Made by a program: the position numbers and the translations under genes. Positions 26,118 to 35,076 of a stretch of 64,000 nt of DNA are shown here, one piece after another. The DNA is from an uncultured Bacteroidales bacterium (GTDB lineage: Bacteria; Bacteroidota; Bacteroidia; Bacteroidales; Paludibacteraceae): assembly GCA_900319105.1 (NCBI GenBank), contig ONND01000006.1, positions 62,001 through 126,000 on the forward strand, read 5' to 3'. The notes under the pieces are model-generated. The model did not search any database and had not been told where the DNA came from. It saw only the letters and a list, made by a program, of their open reading frames with translations. Position 1 is the stretch's first letter, and each line of letters begins with the position of its first letter.

Positions 26118-26758
26118 AACGATTCCGCATCCAATTAGTCATCGCGGGCATCGTCTTCATATGCGGTGTCTCGCTGATGGGGCTGGTGTATATCCTCTTC
26201 AACAAACCCGAGGTGTACATCAATCCGGGTATCGTGGTGTCCGCTCCATCGCCTGTAGCTATGCCGGTGCAACCGACATGGTTGAGGAGTCCGATGTTCG
26301 CGCGTCCCGGGAGTCATTCGTATTCAACGCAAACGATGAAGCACCAGCATTCTTCGCCGGCGATGCCGTCTTACACGGGAGGGCTCTATATGACGAGTGG
26401 CGCGCAGGTACATTCGATAGGCGGCGGAGGCGGTAATGGCTATGGCATCGCTACTACATCGGGCGGTTCGTCCGGACGAGGCATTCGCTCGACGGCCTCT
26501 TCCGTCGCGATGCCGGCGGTTAGTTTTATTGCCCTGGCATCGCAGCGCGAGATGGCTCCTCCGCAAGCAACCGAAGCTCCGCAGATGGCGCGTCTGGCAT
26601 CGGATCCGCTTCATGCACCGGGGCCTCCTACCGGGCCTGTGACGCCGGGATATGAAGGCCACCAATTAGTGGAACCGCCTGTGGGTGATGCCATCTGGCC
26701 GATGCTGCTATTCGCCCTCGCGTACGCGTGCGTATTATTAAGAAGGTGTAGGGTGTAA
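26114..26758 (+). CDS. Small membrane protein with C-terminal PVGD/membrane-helix tail
   Basis: The 214-residue product overlaps the giant gene through ATGA (26114-26117), so its translation is coupled. It starts with an uncleaved-looking hydrophobic anchor (IQLVIAGIVFICGVSLMGLVYIL). A Ser/Gly/Pro-rich middle follows, with SYTGGLYMTSGAQ and a GGGGGN run, and it ends with PVGDAIWPMLLFALAYA and LLRRCRV. That tail matches the product at 15070 in order and key residues: P, G-D, aromatic, P-[ML]-L, A-Y-A, basic end. The middle may be periplasmic. I know of no experimentally assigned function. The repeated pairing with a giant secreted protein suggests a dedicated partner or anchor. Confidence 0.7.
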   Translation: MKRFRIQLVIAGIVFICGVSLMGLVYILFNKPEVYINPGIVVSAPSPVAMPVQPTWLRSPMFARPGSHSYSTQTMKHQHSSPAMPSYTGGLYMTSGAQVHSIGGGGGNGYGIATTSGGSSGRGIRSTASSVAMPAVSFIALASQREMAPPQATEAPQMARLASDPLHAPGPPTGPVTPGYEGHQLVEPPVGDAIWPMLLFALAYACVLLRRCRV

Positions 26759-26760
26759 GA

Positions 26761-26793
26761 AAAAATGACCGGCGGGGGCCGGTCATTTCTTTT
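26761..26793. terminator. Bidirectional terminator between convergent genes
   Basis: AAATGACCGG pairs with CCGGTCATTT, with an A-run on the left and a T-run on the right, so it can end transcripts from both the plus-strand gene (26758) and the minus-strand operon (ending 26811). Confidence 0.85.
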
Positions 26794-26810
26794 AGAAGCG
26801 TTACGTAGCG

Positions 26811-28589
26811 TTAGAAGCGGAACATAGCGCCTATCAGGAAATTGATACCGATCGTATGGTATCCGTAGTAGATCTCATTCTTATGATGGATGAAATCATT
26901 GATTTGCGCAAACAGCACGAGGTTCGGCTTGGGATCCGGTCGCAGGGTTGTTCCCACACTCTTTTGGGAGCGCGGCTCGACGAACTTGCCCTTCTTATCC
27001 AGCCACATCTCATATTGCACACCGAGGTTCAAGTCGATGCGCGGCTTGAGACGATGCACCGAGCCATCCGCAACGAGTGCTTTGCGGCTACCTTCAAAGC
27101 GGTTCTCCGAATAGAGCGACCAATGATGGTCAATCCGTCCATCCACACGCAGGCCTAACTCCCAACTCGGGCGGTCCAGTACCGTTGAATCGGATTTCCA
27201 GATGAAGTAATTACCATCCAGGTTGACGCGCACATAATCGCGATAGTGGTAGTTCATCTGACCGCCGATCTTACCGCGGTAGTAGTTCGACTCGAAATAA
27301 TTGAACTCGCCCGGCATGAAGGACAAACCCGCCAAAGGAGCATAAGGCGTTACCGTCGTATTCGCGATCAGGTTGAGCTGGTTGAGCATAACGGCATACC
27401 CTCCGTGAATCTCGAAAAGCAGGTCGCGGTGCGGACGGATGTGAAATCCGATCTCCGCATCCACAGGCGTATAAGGCTGTACGTGATGGTTGATGATACC
27501 ATCTTGGATCAGGCGGTAGCGGTTCTCCTTCATGTAGTATTGCAGATTACCGAGGCCGAGACTACCAGTTGCATCGGCATAGATAGTGAGCCATTCCTTG
27601 GCAACCTGCGCCTCCATATGGATGTGGGGCGAAGGAGCAAAAGTGACATCCTTGGTACCCGAGAGACTATTCTTGCCGACGCCGATATTGACATCCAGAT
27701 TGACGCCAACATGCAACTGCACGCGTGATCCTTCATACGCGTAGTACGGCTCCATACGCAGGTTATGACGGCTGTTGTAGAGACTGTCCGGAATAACCTT
27801 CGACAGACTGCCTAATGCCATGAAATTATTCTGCATATAGAATTTGAGACCTACGTGGTGGGCTTCCGAATGCCAGTCAAACGAGGCTTTCGTGCGAAGC
27901 TGATGTTCGCTGACAGCACCCGGTTTGGAGAAGAGTGCATATCCCGTTTGCAGGAGGTATTGCATGTCCTGCTTTGCATTAGCCTTTACGCCTAAGAACG
28001 CTTCTGCAGTCCAGAGCGAAGTGTTATTACGCGGCAGCGAAGAATCGTACAGATCTCCGTACTTATGATAGTAGATATTACCGCCGTTCACACCGAAATA
28101 GAGATCGCAGGTAGAGAACGGGTGGGTGAAATTGAGTCCTATCTTGGTCTTACTGAGAGCAGGTTTGCCCCATACCGCCCGGTGATGGGCATAGACATCG
28201 AGGATCGATTTCTTGCCATCGTCGAGATGGTAGCCCAGATCGAAGAGCGTGTTCGTATGTCCCAAACCGCCGCGTACATATCCGTTGTAGCGTTTGCCCG
28301 GTTCAAAGCGGGTAGGCTGGGAGAGCATCGGGTTGATACTGGCCTCCGTCTGCACCGGAGCCGTATAATCGGAGTACTCCACGGGTGCGGGTTCGATGGT
28401 CGTCGTAACGACAGCCGGTTTGGTAGAGACCTTACCGGCAGCCTGAATGACCGGTTGGAAATCCCGCTCCACGGTCACGGAGCGATTGAGAGCCGAATCC
28501 TGCTGCGCGAAAGCGGAGACGCTCAAGAGCACCAAGATCGATATACCGATATACCGATATACCGATATATCGAATTTATTCTTCATCAT
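26811..28589 (-). CDS. Outer-membrane beta-barrel protein (TPR-partner type)
   Basis: After a signal peptide (ILVLLSVSAFAQ) comes a short plug-like region (SVTVERDFQPVIQAAGKV), then about 480 residues of alternating polar/aromatic strands with short turns, ending ...HTIGINFLIGAMFRF with a terminal phenylalanine, typical of outer-membrane barrels. In Bacteroidales such barrels commonly follow a large TPR lipoprotein or periplasmic protein gene, as here. The start overlaps the TPR gene by 14 bases; ATG 28586 is an equally good choice. Four octamers (CGATATAC) encode ISVYRYIGI in the signal-peptide region. Substrate unknown. It is the last gene of the operon, followed by the bidirectional terminator. 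Confidence 0.75.
   Translation of the reverse strand: MMKNKFDISVYRYIGISILVLLSVSAFAQQDSALNRSVTVERDFQPVIQAAGKVSTKPAVVTTTIEPAPVEYSDYTAPVQTEASINPMLSQPTRFEPGKRYNGYVRGGLGHTNTLFDLGYHLDDGKKSILDVYAHHRAVWGKPALSKTKIGLNFTHPFSTCDLYFGVNGGNIYYHKYGDLYDSSLPRNNTSLWTAEAFLGVKANAKQDMQYLLQTGYALFSKPGAVSEHQLRTKASFDWHSEAHHVGLKFYMQNNFMALGSLSKVIPDSLYNSRHNLRMEPYYAYEGSRVQLHVGVNLDVNIGVGKNSLSGTKDVTFAPSPHIHMEAQVAKEWLTIYADATGSLGLGNLQYYMKENRYRLIQDGIINHHVQPYTPVDAEIGFHIRPHRDLLFEIHGGYAVMLNQLNLIANTTVTPYAPLAGLSFMPGEFNYFESNYYRGKIGGQMNYHYRDYVRVNLDGNYFIWKSDSTVLDRPSWELGLRVDGRIDHHWSLYSENRFEGSRKALVADGSVHRLKPRIDLNLGVQYEMWLDKKGKFVEPRSQKSVGTTLRPDPKPNLVLFAQINDFIHHKNEIYYGYHTIGINFLIGAMFRF
28539..28570 (-). repeat. Octamer array CGATATAC (4 units) in a signal-peptide region
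   Basis: Plus-strand units CGATATAC x3 and CGATATAT at 8-base spacing encode, on the minus strand, the start of the barrel protein's signal peptide. Confidence 0.9.
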
Positions 28590-31569
28590 TTGCTTCCTCC
28601 TTTTCTATGGGTTTTTCCATTTCGTCCAAACGCTCGATGCGTCCCTTGATCAGCGAAGGGATATCGTCCCCTTTGGTGACGTAGTTCTGCTGCAGCACGA
28701 GCAGGTACTGGCGTGCCTGGAACAGTTCGCCCCGTTCGCGGTTGATGTCGCTCAGTAGGATCAACGCCCGTGCCAGCCAGTATTGCTGCTGGGTGTTCAT
28801 CCGGGTAAATTCCATCACTTCGTCCTCCGCTTCGTTGAGCAGTTGGAGTTCGTAGTAACTCTGCGCGAGCAGGTATTTCGCCTCTGCGCCTTGCGCCGTG
28901 CGTACATCGGTCGCGAGTGCGGCGAGGTCGGGTTGCGCCTTGATCCATTGCCCCATAGCGATGAGTCCTTTAGCGCGACAGTAGAGCGCTTCCGCTTTCG
29001 TTTCATCGCTCACCGGCGTGTCGTTGAGTATCTGCTCGGCGATATCAATGGTAGCCTGATGGCGTCCCAGACGCTGGCAGCAACGCAAAATACCTAACCG
29101 TGCTATATTGGTTTTCTCCCGACTGGAAGCCAGCGCGTGCATGCGATAGAACGCATCAAGGGCACAGGTATAATCGCCCTTGTCGAAGCATATCTCCGCA
29201 ACGCGAGTAGCCGCCTCTTCCTGATAGGGGTTCGCCGACATCTCCGCCAGAACGGAGTATTGCGCGAGTGCTTCGGTATATTTGCCGATGCGGTAATACG
29301 AATCGGCTAAGTAATAGCGAGCCGTAGTACAATAGCGTCCTCCGGAGCAGTATTGGGTGACGTAGTTCGAGAGCGAGACGGTCGCTTTCTGGTAGTCCGC
29401 CTGCATGTACTGCATCTCCGCCGAAGCGTAGAGGAGACTGTCCTCCTTGGTGGTGACGGTCATGTTCATCTTCGCCAGCCCCTTGGTGTACGCCACATAC
29501 TCATCCACTTTTCCTTCCTCTACGTAGAGTGCCTGCAGTGCATCCAGCGCAGTATAGGCCTCTTCCGTAGCCGGATATTTCTCTATCGTCTTGCGGTAAG
29601 CGGCAATAGCATCAGCGTTCTGACCGAGGTTTCGATAGAGCATCGCGCGCTCTAACGAAGCCTTGCGTGCCAGCGGCGAATGCGGATAGGTAGCGAGCAA
29701 GCGGTCGTAAGTTGTGATAGCGCCCCGCTCGTCGTTCAGCTGCAGTTGGGCACGGGCGATCTCGTAGATACCATCATCCGCATAATCGGATTTAGGATAG
29801 AGTTTGACCAGGTCCTTGAGGACTGCCACTTTATCGTTGTACTTATGCTGCAGTCCGAGGGCATATCCGCGCTGGAAGAGCGCATAGTCAGCACCAACTG
29901 TTTGCAGGTTGGACACCTGTGTATAATAAGTGATCGCCTGCGCGAACTGGCGCGCATTGAAATAGCAGTCACCGATACGATTGAGGGCGTCGGCATAGGT
30001 AGCTTCCGTCGCCAGCGCATTGTCTATATAGCGGGAGAAAGCCTCTTTCGCGGCATCGTACTTGGCCTGCGAGAAAGCGCTGTAACCCTTGAGGTACATC
30101 GCGGTGACGTAGTTCTCCGATTGCTGGGCATCCGGGCGGGCAAAGAAAGCCGCCAGATCCGCCTCACAAGCGGCATAGGCGCGAAGACGGTAGTTCGCTT
30201 CGGCGCGTACATAGTACGCCTCGGTGGTATAGGTATCGCTCTCGCTCCGATGGGCAATCACCTCCGTCATGTACTCGACTGCCTGCTGCATTTTGCCCTG
30301 CAGGAAATGATCCGCGCCTAACTGGTACCGCAGGTACTGCTTGGTAGCCAGCATTTTCGGCGTAGGATGCTCAATCGAATCCAGCGTTGCAATAGCAGCG
30401 GCGTAGTTCTTACTGCGCATCAGCGCATCGGAGAGCAACTGATATACTTTCTCCTCGTATTTGGAATCCGGGAACTGCCGTAGGAAATCATTGAAGGCAT
30501 GCACCGATTCGCCTAACGCGCTGGATGACTCATAGGTGCAGAGGGTGTAGTTATACATCGCCTCTTCGGTGACAGCCGGCGTGAGTCGGTAGTTCGCTGC
30601 CGCCTGATAGGATAGTTTGGCCTGCTCCGGCTGGTTTAGTTTGACATAGGCGTTACCCATCGTCAGACATGCCGATTCGGAGAGCGCATCTTTCTCCTGC
30701 TTCACCTGCTTGAGCGAACGGACGGCAGCGGTGTACTCGCCGAGAGCGAACTCTGCCTGGCCAAGCATATACATATCGTTGCGCACCGGCTCTTCCTTGG
30801 CAGCCACGGCCGCATCGCGGTATATCCGGAGGTGCTCCACCGCGGACGGATAGTTATTCTGATAGTAGTATATCTCGCCTAAGATACGGTGCAGCTCGTT
30901 GTTATTCGGGCTATCCGGATGCTGCTGTAGCAGTTTCTCCGCACGAGACGATACTTCTTCGTAGTTTTGCTGCGCATAGTATATCTGCACGATATAATAG
31001 GGCACGGTCTGGGCATATGCTTTCTCGTTCTCCAGAGCCAGCAAAGCCGGGAGTGCCTTGTCGTATTTGCCCATCTTATACATGCAGTAGGCGTAGTAGT
31101 AGTTGCCCCGCGTAGCATAGCGATTGTCACCCTTGCCCAATTGCGCAAAATAGATAGACGCGCGCTGGTACTCCTGCATCATCAGATAGGCATATCCGCG
31201 ATAGAACGAATAGTCGGTCTGGTGCGGACGAGTCAAGGCCTTGGCCTCCACCTGCTCCAGGATCTTCAATGCCTGTTTATAATGTCCTTTCTCCACCTGC
31301 AGCACCCCCTGCATGAACTTCACCTCGTCGGTGAACGTCGTGTAGGGGAAGGCCTGCAGATAGGCTTTGAGATCGCGCTGCAGCAACTTGTCCCGTCCGT
31401 CAAAACGTTCGGCAAGCGCACGATAGCGCTGCTCCATCTTCGTCGTTTGGGCGAAGAGCGGAGTAAGGAATAAGGAATAAAGAATAAAGACACAAATGAT
31501 TCTACTAATAGAAACTATTCTTTGTTCCTTTAGCGAAGCGGTCTTTCTTCTTTGAGCGAAGCGGTCCAT
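28576..31569 (-). CDS. Large periplasmic tetratricopeptide-repeat protein (997 residues)
   Basis: A signal peptide (CVFILYSLFLTPLFAQ) is followed by about 25 TPR-like helical pairs, for example YSFYRGYAYLMMQEYQRASIYFAQL and ADYALFQRGYALGLQHKYNDKVAVL, running almost to the acidic C-terminus (EKPIEKEEANDEE). Such proteins serve as periplasmic scaffolds for outer-membrane or envelope complexes. The exact partner is not known, but the overlapping barrel gene downstream is the obvious candidate. The first 24 residues before the hydrophobic core come from duplicated GAAGCGG words, and the core itself from a heptamer array. The start codon overlaps the potD stop (TAATG), so translation is coupled to the polyamine transporter. 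Confidence 0.85.
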   Translation of the reverse strand: MDRFAQRRKTASLKEQRIVSISRIICVFILYSLFLTPLFAQTTKMEQRYRALAERFDGRDKLLQRDLKAYLQAFPYTTFTDEVKFMQGVLQVEKGHYKQALKILEQVEAKALTRPHQTDYSFYRGYAYLMMQEYQRASIYFAQLGKGDNRYATRGNYYYAYCMYKMGKYDKALPALLALENEKAYAQTVPYYIVQIYYAQQNYEEVSSRAEKLLQQHPDSPNNNELHRILGEIYYYQNNYPSAVEHLRIYRDAAVAAKEEPVRNDMYMLGQAEFALGEYTAAVRSLKQVKQEKDALSESACLTMGNAYVKLNQPEQAKLSYQAAANYRLTPAVTEEAMYNYTLCTYESSSALGESVHAFNDFLRQFPDSKYEEKVYQLLSDALMRSKNYAAAIATLDSIEHPTPKMLATKQYLRYQLGADHFLQGKMQQAVEYMTEVIAHRSESDTYTTEAYYVRAEANYRLRAYAACEADLAAFFARPDAQQSENYVTAMYLKGYSAFSQAKYDAAKEAFSRYIDNALATEATYADALNRIGDCYFNARQFAQAITYYTQVSNLQTVGADYALFQRGYALGLQHKYNDKVAVLKDLVKLYPKSDYADDGIYEIARAQLQLNDERGAITTYDRLLATYPHSPLARKASLERAMLYRNLGQNADAIAAYRKTIEKYPATEEAYTALDALQALYVEEGKVDEYVAYTKGLAKMNMTVTTKEDSLLYASAEMQYMQADYQKATVSLSNYVTQYCSGGRYCTTARYYLADSYYRIGKYTEALAQYSVLAEMSANPYQEEAATRVAEICFDKGDYTCALDAFYRMHALASSREKTNIARLGILRCCQRLGRHQATIDIAEQILNDTPVSDETKAEALYCRAKGLIAMGQWIKAQPDLAALATDVRTAQGAEAKYLLAQSYYELQLLNEAEDEVMEFTRMNTQQQYWLARALILLSDINRERGELFQARQYLLVLQQNYVTKGDDIPSLIKGRIERLDEMEKPIEKEEANDEE
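31461..31488 (-). repeat. Heptamer array GARTAAR (4 units) encoding a signal-peptide core
   Basis: GAGTAAG, GAATAAG, GAATAAA and GAATAAA on the plus strand encode FILYSLFLTP on the minus strand. The same array occurs at 34123-34150 in potC. Confidence 0.95.
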
Positions 31570-32819
31570 TAACGTGCTAATTTGATTTCATTCCACATCT
31601 CGAGCAGCATCTCCTGTGCGTCACCGGCATCGTGCATCAGTGCGCAACGGTCGATAATACTCTTGTCGGCATAGTACACCGGATTGAGGTGCAGCGCGTG
31701 CGGGTCAAGAATCTCGTCACCCACTTTAATCGGGTCATTGCCGAAGAAATACGAAGCATCTACGGTCTCAGGCCATTCTTCTTCGTCATTCTGGTCATCC
31801 AGGACTTCAGCGGCTGCCAGAGGTCCTCCGGCGCAGGATACATAGCCGATCTCATCCATGTTGGCTAACGCATTTTCTGCCTTGCACATGTAATCGATGA
31901 AATAGGTAGCGGCTTTCACATTCTTGGCATATTTCGGGATAACCCAGCCGTCGAACCATACATTCGAACCCTCTTGCGGCACGGTATAATCAAGCATAAC
32001 TCCCATTTCGGCTGCTTCTTCGATAGCGAACTGCGCATCACCGCTCCAACTGAGATTGAGCCATGCTTTGCCTTTTGTCATCTCTTCCTTGCCGAAATCA
32101 ACCTCCCATCCGCAGATTTGTTTTTTGGCATTCAAAAGCACCTCTTTCACCGCAGCTACGCGCTCCGGCGTGATGTCGCGCACGAGCTCGTCACGGCTCA
32201 CTTCGCCTGCCTCTATCTGGTCTTTGAAAGCATAGAGTACCAGTACGGAATATACATCGCGGAACGCATCTTTCATCAGGATACGGTTCTCAAATTTCGG
32301 ATTCAGCACCGCTGCCCAGCTGCTCAGGTCCTCGATGTTTACGAACTGCGGATTATAGATAAATCCGGTGGTTCCCCACATGTAGCCTACCGTGTAGTCG
32401 CTCACCTTGATGTCTGCGCTTGGCGCCATCTGCTGGAATTTCTCTGTTACGAACGGCGATATATTGTCAAAATACCAAATGCTGTCGGCAATCAACTCTT
32501 TCCGGATCGGAAGGAGAAGATTTTTCTTGAGCATGCGCTCGATGATGTACTCGGACGGACAGAACACATCATAGTCCTCATGACCTACTTCGATTTTGGT
32601 CAGCGCGGTCTCATTGATGTCGAAGGTCTCGTAAACGAGTTCCACTTTCTCGCCCGTTTGGTCGAAATACCACTGCTCAAAGTTCGCCTTGACGTCTTCA
32701 TTGATGTAGTCCGCCCAGTTCAATACTTTGAGTTGGTGCGCACGGTTCGAACCGCCGCAGGAAACCATGATAAGTGACAAAGCCACAAGGTACAAAGTAC
32801 CAAAGAAATTCTTTTTCAT
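31569..32819 (-). CDS. potD: Polyamine ABC transporter substrate-binding lipoprotein PotD
   Basis: The lipobox (LSLIMVSCGG) is followed by the class I polyamine-binding pattern: LKVLNWADYINEDVKANFEQ, DVFCPSEYIIERM, YTVGYMWGTTGFIYNP, and the C-terminal DGWVIPKYAKNVKAATYFIDYM. It captures spermidine or putrescine in the periplasm for the PotB/PotC channel. At 416 residues it is longer than the roughly 350 of E. coli PotD; extra acidic segments (DDQNDEEEWPETVD) lie in the C-terminal half. It follows potC with a 4-base overlap. A tandem array of AAAG-centred words encodes most of the hydrophobic part of the signal peptide. Confidence 0.9.
   Translation of the reverse strand: MKKNFFGTLYLVALSLIMVSCGGSNRAHQLKVLNWADYINEDVKANFEQWYFDQTGEKVELVYETFDINETALTKIEVGHEDYDVFCPSEYIIERMLKKNLLLPIRKELIADSIWYFDNISPFVTEKFQQMAPSADIKVSDYTVGYMWGTTGFIYNPQFVNIEDLSSWAAVLNPKFENRILMKDAFRDVYSVLVLYAFKDQIEAGEVSRDELVRDITPERVAAVKEVLLNAKKQICGWEVDFGKEEMTKGKAWLNLSWSGDAQFAIEEAAEMGVMLDYTVPQEGSNVWFDGWVIPKYAKNVKAATYFIDYMCKAENALANMDEIGYVSCAGGPLAAAEVLDDQNDEEEWPETVDASYFFGNDPIKVGDEILDPHALHLNPVYYADKSIIDRCALMHDAGDAQEMLLEMWNEIKLAR
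32772..32805 (-). repeat. 7/8-base array in the potD signal peptide
   Basis: AAG cores recur at 8, 7, 8 and 8 bases (AAGTGAC, AAAGCCAC, AAGGTAC, AAAGTACC, AAAG) and encode TLYLVALSLI on the minus strand. Confidence 0.7.
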
Positions 32820-34237
32820 TTTTCTTCTTGTTTTTTATTTTTGTAATTGATATAGATTAGCACACTTAGCATAACGAGTAGTATAATGGTGAACAGAGGC
32901 CTCAACTCCGGTGTCAAACCGCCCTTTCGTGCATCCGAATAGATGAATGTACTGAGCGTCTCCAATCCACCCGAACCCTTGGTGAAGAAGGTCACGCCGA
33001 AGTCATCCACCGAAAGGGTCAGCGCGAGGATGAAGCCCGATAGCATGCCCGGCCATAATTCCGGTAGCATCACCATTCTCAGCGCCTGTGCCGGCGTAGC
33101 GCCTAAATCCAGTGCCGCCTCATACGTGTTGGGGTTCATACGGCTGAGCCTCGGCAGCACGCTCAGTACCACATACGGCGTACAGAATACCACATGAGCG
33201 ATGCACACGGTGGCAAGGCCCTGGCTCATGCCTAACGCTACGAATAACAGGAAAAGCGATATACCCGTGATGATATCGGGGTTGATCATCGGCACGGAGT
33301 TCAGCAGGCTGACTACCTTACGCTGGCGCGATCGCATGTTATAGATACCGATGGCGGCGAGTGTGCCGAGGATAGTCGAACTGACGGCAGCAATGAGCGC
33401 AATCACCACCGTGTACCAAATGGCGCTGTTCAGACCCGCATCTGCCTGACCTGTAAAGAGGTTGGCGTATAGGTCGAGCGAGAAACCGGTCCAGTTGCCC
33501 AGAATCTTGCTTTTCGTGAACGAGAATACGGCAATCAGCGCAATCGGGGCGTACAGCACTACTAATAACAGCCATAGATAGGCTTGCGAGATATAGTGCC
33601 GTCTCTTGCCCATACGCTGGCGGCGGAGCATCTCTTGTTCTACCGAGCTCAGGCTTTTCTCCTTTCGCCGTTGCACGATGGTATAGCAGGCATAGACGAC
33701 CCCTGCGGCGAATAGCAGACCGGCGAAGATGAACCATATCCAGCCGCGGCTCTTCTTGGCATCGATCGTCTCGTGCAGATAGGCCTCGAACGCGTTGCGT
33801 CCGTTGGCTGCCAGCACGCGCTGTGCGCGGTTCTTCGGTTCTTTATGGCTCCGCCAGACGGTCCAGACTGTTTCGTCACTCTCGCTATAGCAGAAGATAC
33901 TGTCGCCCCATGTGCTCAGATCCTCTTCTCCCGGGTGGGCGAAGATGAAATCCACGGTGTCACGGCCTTCGTCGTAACGCAAGGGCTCGTACTTGCCGCC
34001 GTCGTAGAGGGAGATATTCACTTTCTCTGTCCCATAGACTTCGGGGAAATTGTCCAGCAGTTCCACTTCCCCAGTTGCCGCCATACGCAGCGTGTAGGTC
34101 AGATTCGACTGCGCCCAAACCGGAGTAAGGAATAAGGAATAAAGAATAAGGACAAATATGTATCGGCCGATAGTAACTTGTCTTTGTTCCTTTAGCATAG
34201 TGGTCTTTTGTCTTTTAGTGAAGCGGTCTAACATCAT
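32816..34237 (-). CDS. potC: Polyamine ABC transporter permease PotC with an extra N-terminal periplasmic domain
   Basis: Residues from about 215 to 473 are a normal PotC: six membrane segments and the EAA loop (YEAALDLGATPAQALRMVMLP) that docks on PotA. Before this comes something PotC normally lacks: a signal-peptide-like segment (VLILYSLFLTPVWAQ), about 125 mostly polar residues (LTYTLRMAATGEVELLDNFPEVYG...), a membrane helix near residues 165-187 (WIWFIFAGLLFAAGVVYACYTIV) and a basic cytoplasmic linker. The fused part resembles a small periplasmic sensor or docking domain; I do not recognise the family. The first 40 residues are nearly the same as those of the TPR protein and derive from the same repeats. 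Overlaps link it to potB and potD. Confidence 0.85.
   Translation of the reverse strand: MMLDRFTKRQKTTMLKEQRQVTIGRYIFVLILYSLFLTPVWAQSNLTYTLRMAATGEVELLDNFPEVYGTEKVNISLYDGGKYEPLRYDEGRDTVDFIFAHPGEEDLSTWGDSIFCYSESDETVWTVWRSHKEPKNRAQRVLAANGRNAFEAYLHETIDAKKSRGWIWFIFAGLLFAAGVVYACYTIVQRRKEKSLSSVEQEMLRRQRMGKRRHYISQAYLWLLLVVLYAPIALIAVFSFTKSKILGNWTGFSLDLYANLFTGQADAGLNSAIWYTVVIALIAAVSSTILGTLAAIGIYNMRSRQRKVVSLLNSVPMINPDIITGISLFLLFVALGMSQGLATVCIAHVVFCTPYVVLSVLPRLSRMNPNTYEAALDLGATPAQALRMVMLPELWPGMLSGFILALTLSVDDFGVTFFTKGSGGLETLSTFIYSDARKGGLTPELRPLFTIILLVMLSVLIYINYKNKKQEEK
34123..34150 (-). repeat. Heptamer array GARTAAR (4 units) in the potC leader
   Basis: GAGTAAG, GAATAAG, GAATAAA and GAATAAG encode LILYSLFLTP. 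It is almost identical to 31461-31488 two genes downstream. Confidence 0.95.
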
Positions 34238-35031
34238 ACCAGCCCTCCTTTCTCTTCGTTTTCACTGTCATGATCGCCGAAGAACGAGGTCAGAGCGATG
34301 ATGACTAACAACACGAGGCTCAGTACAGCGCCGTAGTTCAGCAGATCGGTTGTCGTGATATAGTCCTGTATGAGGCTGCCGAACAGCTTGATGTTATTAT
34401 GTGTCAGCAGCTCTGCGATGGCGAAGGTCGATACGGTAGGCATGAAGACCATCACGACACCGCTATACACACCCGGCATCGAGAGCGGCACAATCACTTT
34501 CCAGAAACTCTGCCAGCGACTGGCCCCGAGGTCCTGCGCCGCTTCTACGAGCGAGTTGTCCATCTTCTGCAGCGTGTTGTAGATCGGGTAAATCATGAAA
34601 GGCAGGTAGTCGTAGCATAGGCCGAAAAGCAGAGCGCCTTCGCCTAAAGGCAGTCCGCACATGTTGAATAACTCCACCGTCGCTACCGTACGCAGCAGGA
34701 AATTGATCCACATCGGCAGGATGAACAGCATTGCCATCACCTTGGGAGTCTTGAAATCCTCCTGCGCCATGATATATGCAGCCGGATAACCGATCAGCAG
34801 ACAGATAGCGGTATTGAAGACGGCGATCATCACCGAATACAGAAAAGTCTGGATAGCTTCGCTATGGGAGAAGAACTTCGCGAAATTGTGCAGTGTAAAA
34901 CTGCCGTTGATATCCGTTAGTGCATAGTAACCCACAAGGATCAGCGGCAGCACCACGAACAGCAGCATGAACAGCACGTAAGGCCATGCCCATGTCCGCC
35001 GGCTCGAAAATATTTGTAATACTTTGCTCAT
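34234..35031 (-). CDS. potB: Polyamine ABC transporter permease PotB
   Basis: The 265-residue product has six predicted membrane segments and the EAA-loop motif VEAAQDLGASRWQSFWKVIVP, which contacts the ATPase. Length and pattern fit PotB throughout (WAWPYVLFMLLFVVLPL at the N-terminus, FGSLIQDYITTTDLLNYGA near the end). It forms the membrane channel with PotC. The C-terminus ends in an acidic tail (HDSENEEKGG). The stop codon overlaps the potC start. Confidence 0.9.
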   Translation of the reverse strand: MSKVLQIFSSRRTWAWPYVLFMLLFVVLPLILVGYYALTDINGSFTLHNFAKFFSHSEAIQTFLYSVMIAVFNTAICLLIGYPAAYIMAQEDFKTPKVMAMLFILPMWINFLLRTVATVELFNMCGLPLGEGALLFGLCYDYLPFMIYPIYNTLQKMDNSLVEAAQDLGASRWQSFWKVIVPLSMPGVYSGVVMVFMPTVSTFAIAELLTHNNIKLFGSLIQDYITTTDLLNYGAVLSLVLLVIIALTSFFGDHDSENEEKGGLV

Positions 35032-35052
35032 TGCTTTACTAGTTTTCCAGTG

Positions 35053-35076
35053 TACTAGTTGACTAGTCGACTAGTT
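35053..35076 (-). repeat. Octamer array with CTAGT cores at the potA stop
   Basis: TACTAGTT, GACTAGTC and GACTAGTT lie between potB and potA. They supply the potA stop codon and its last residues (KLVD). Two further ACTAGT copies lie at 35038-35043 and nearby. Confidence 0.8.
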
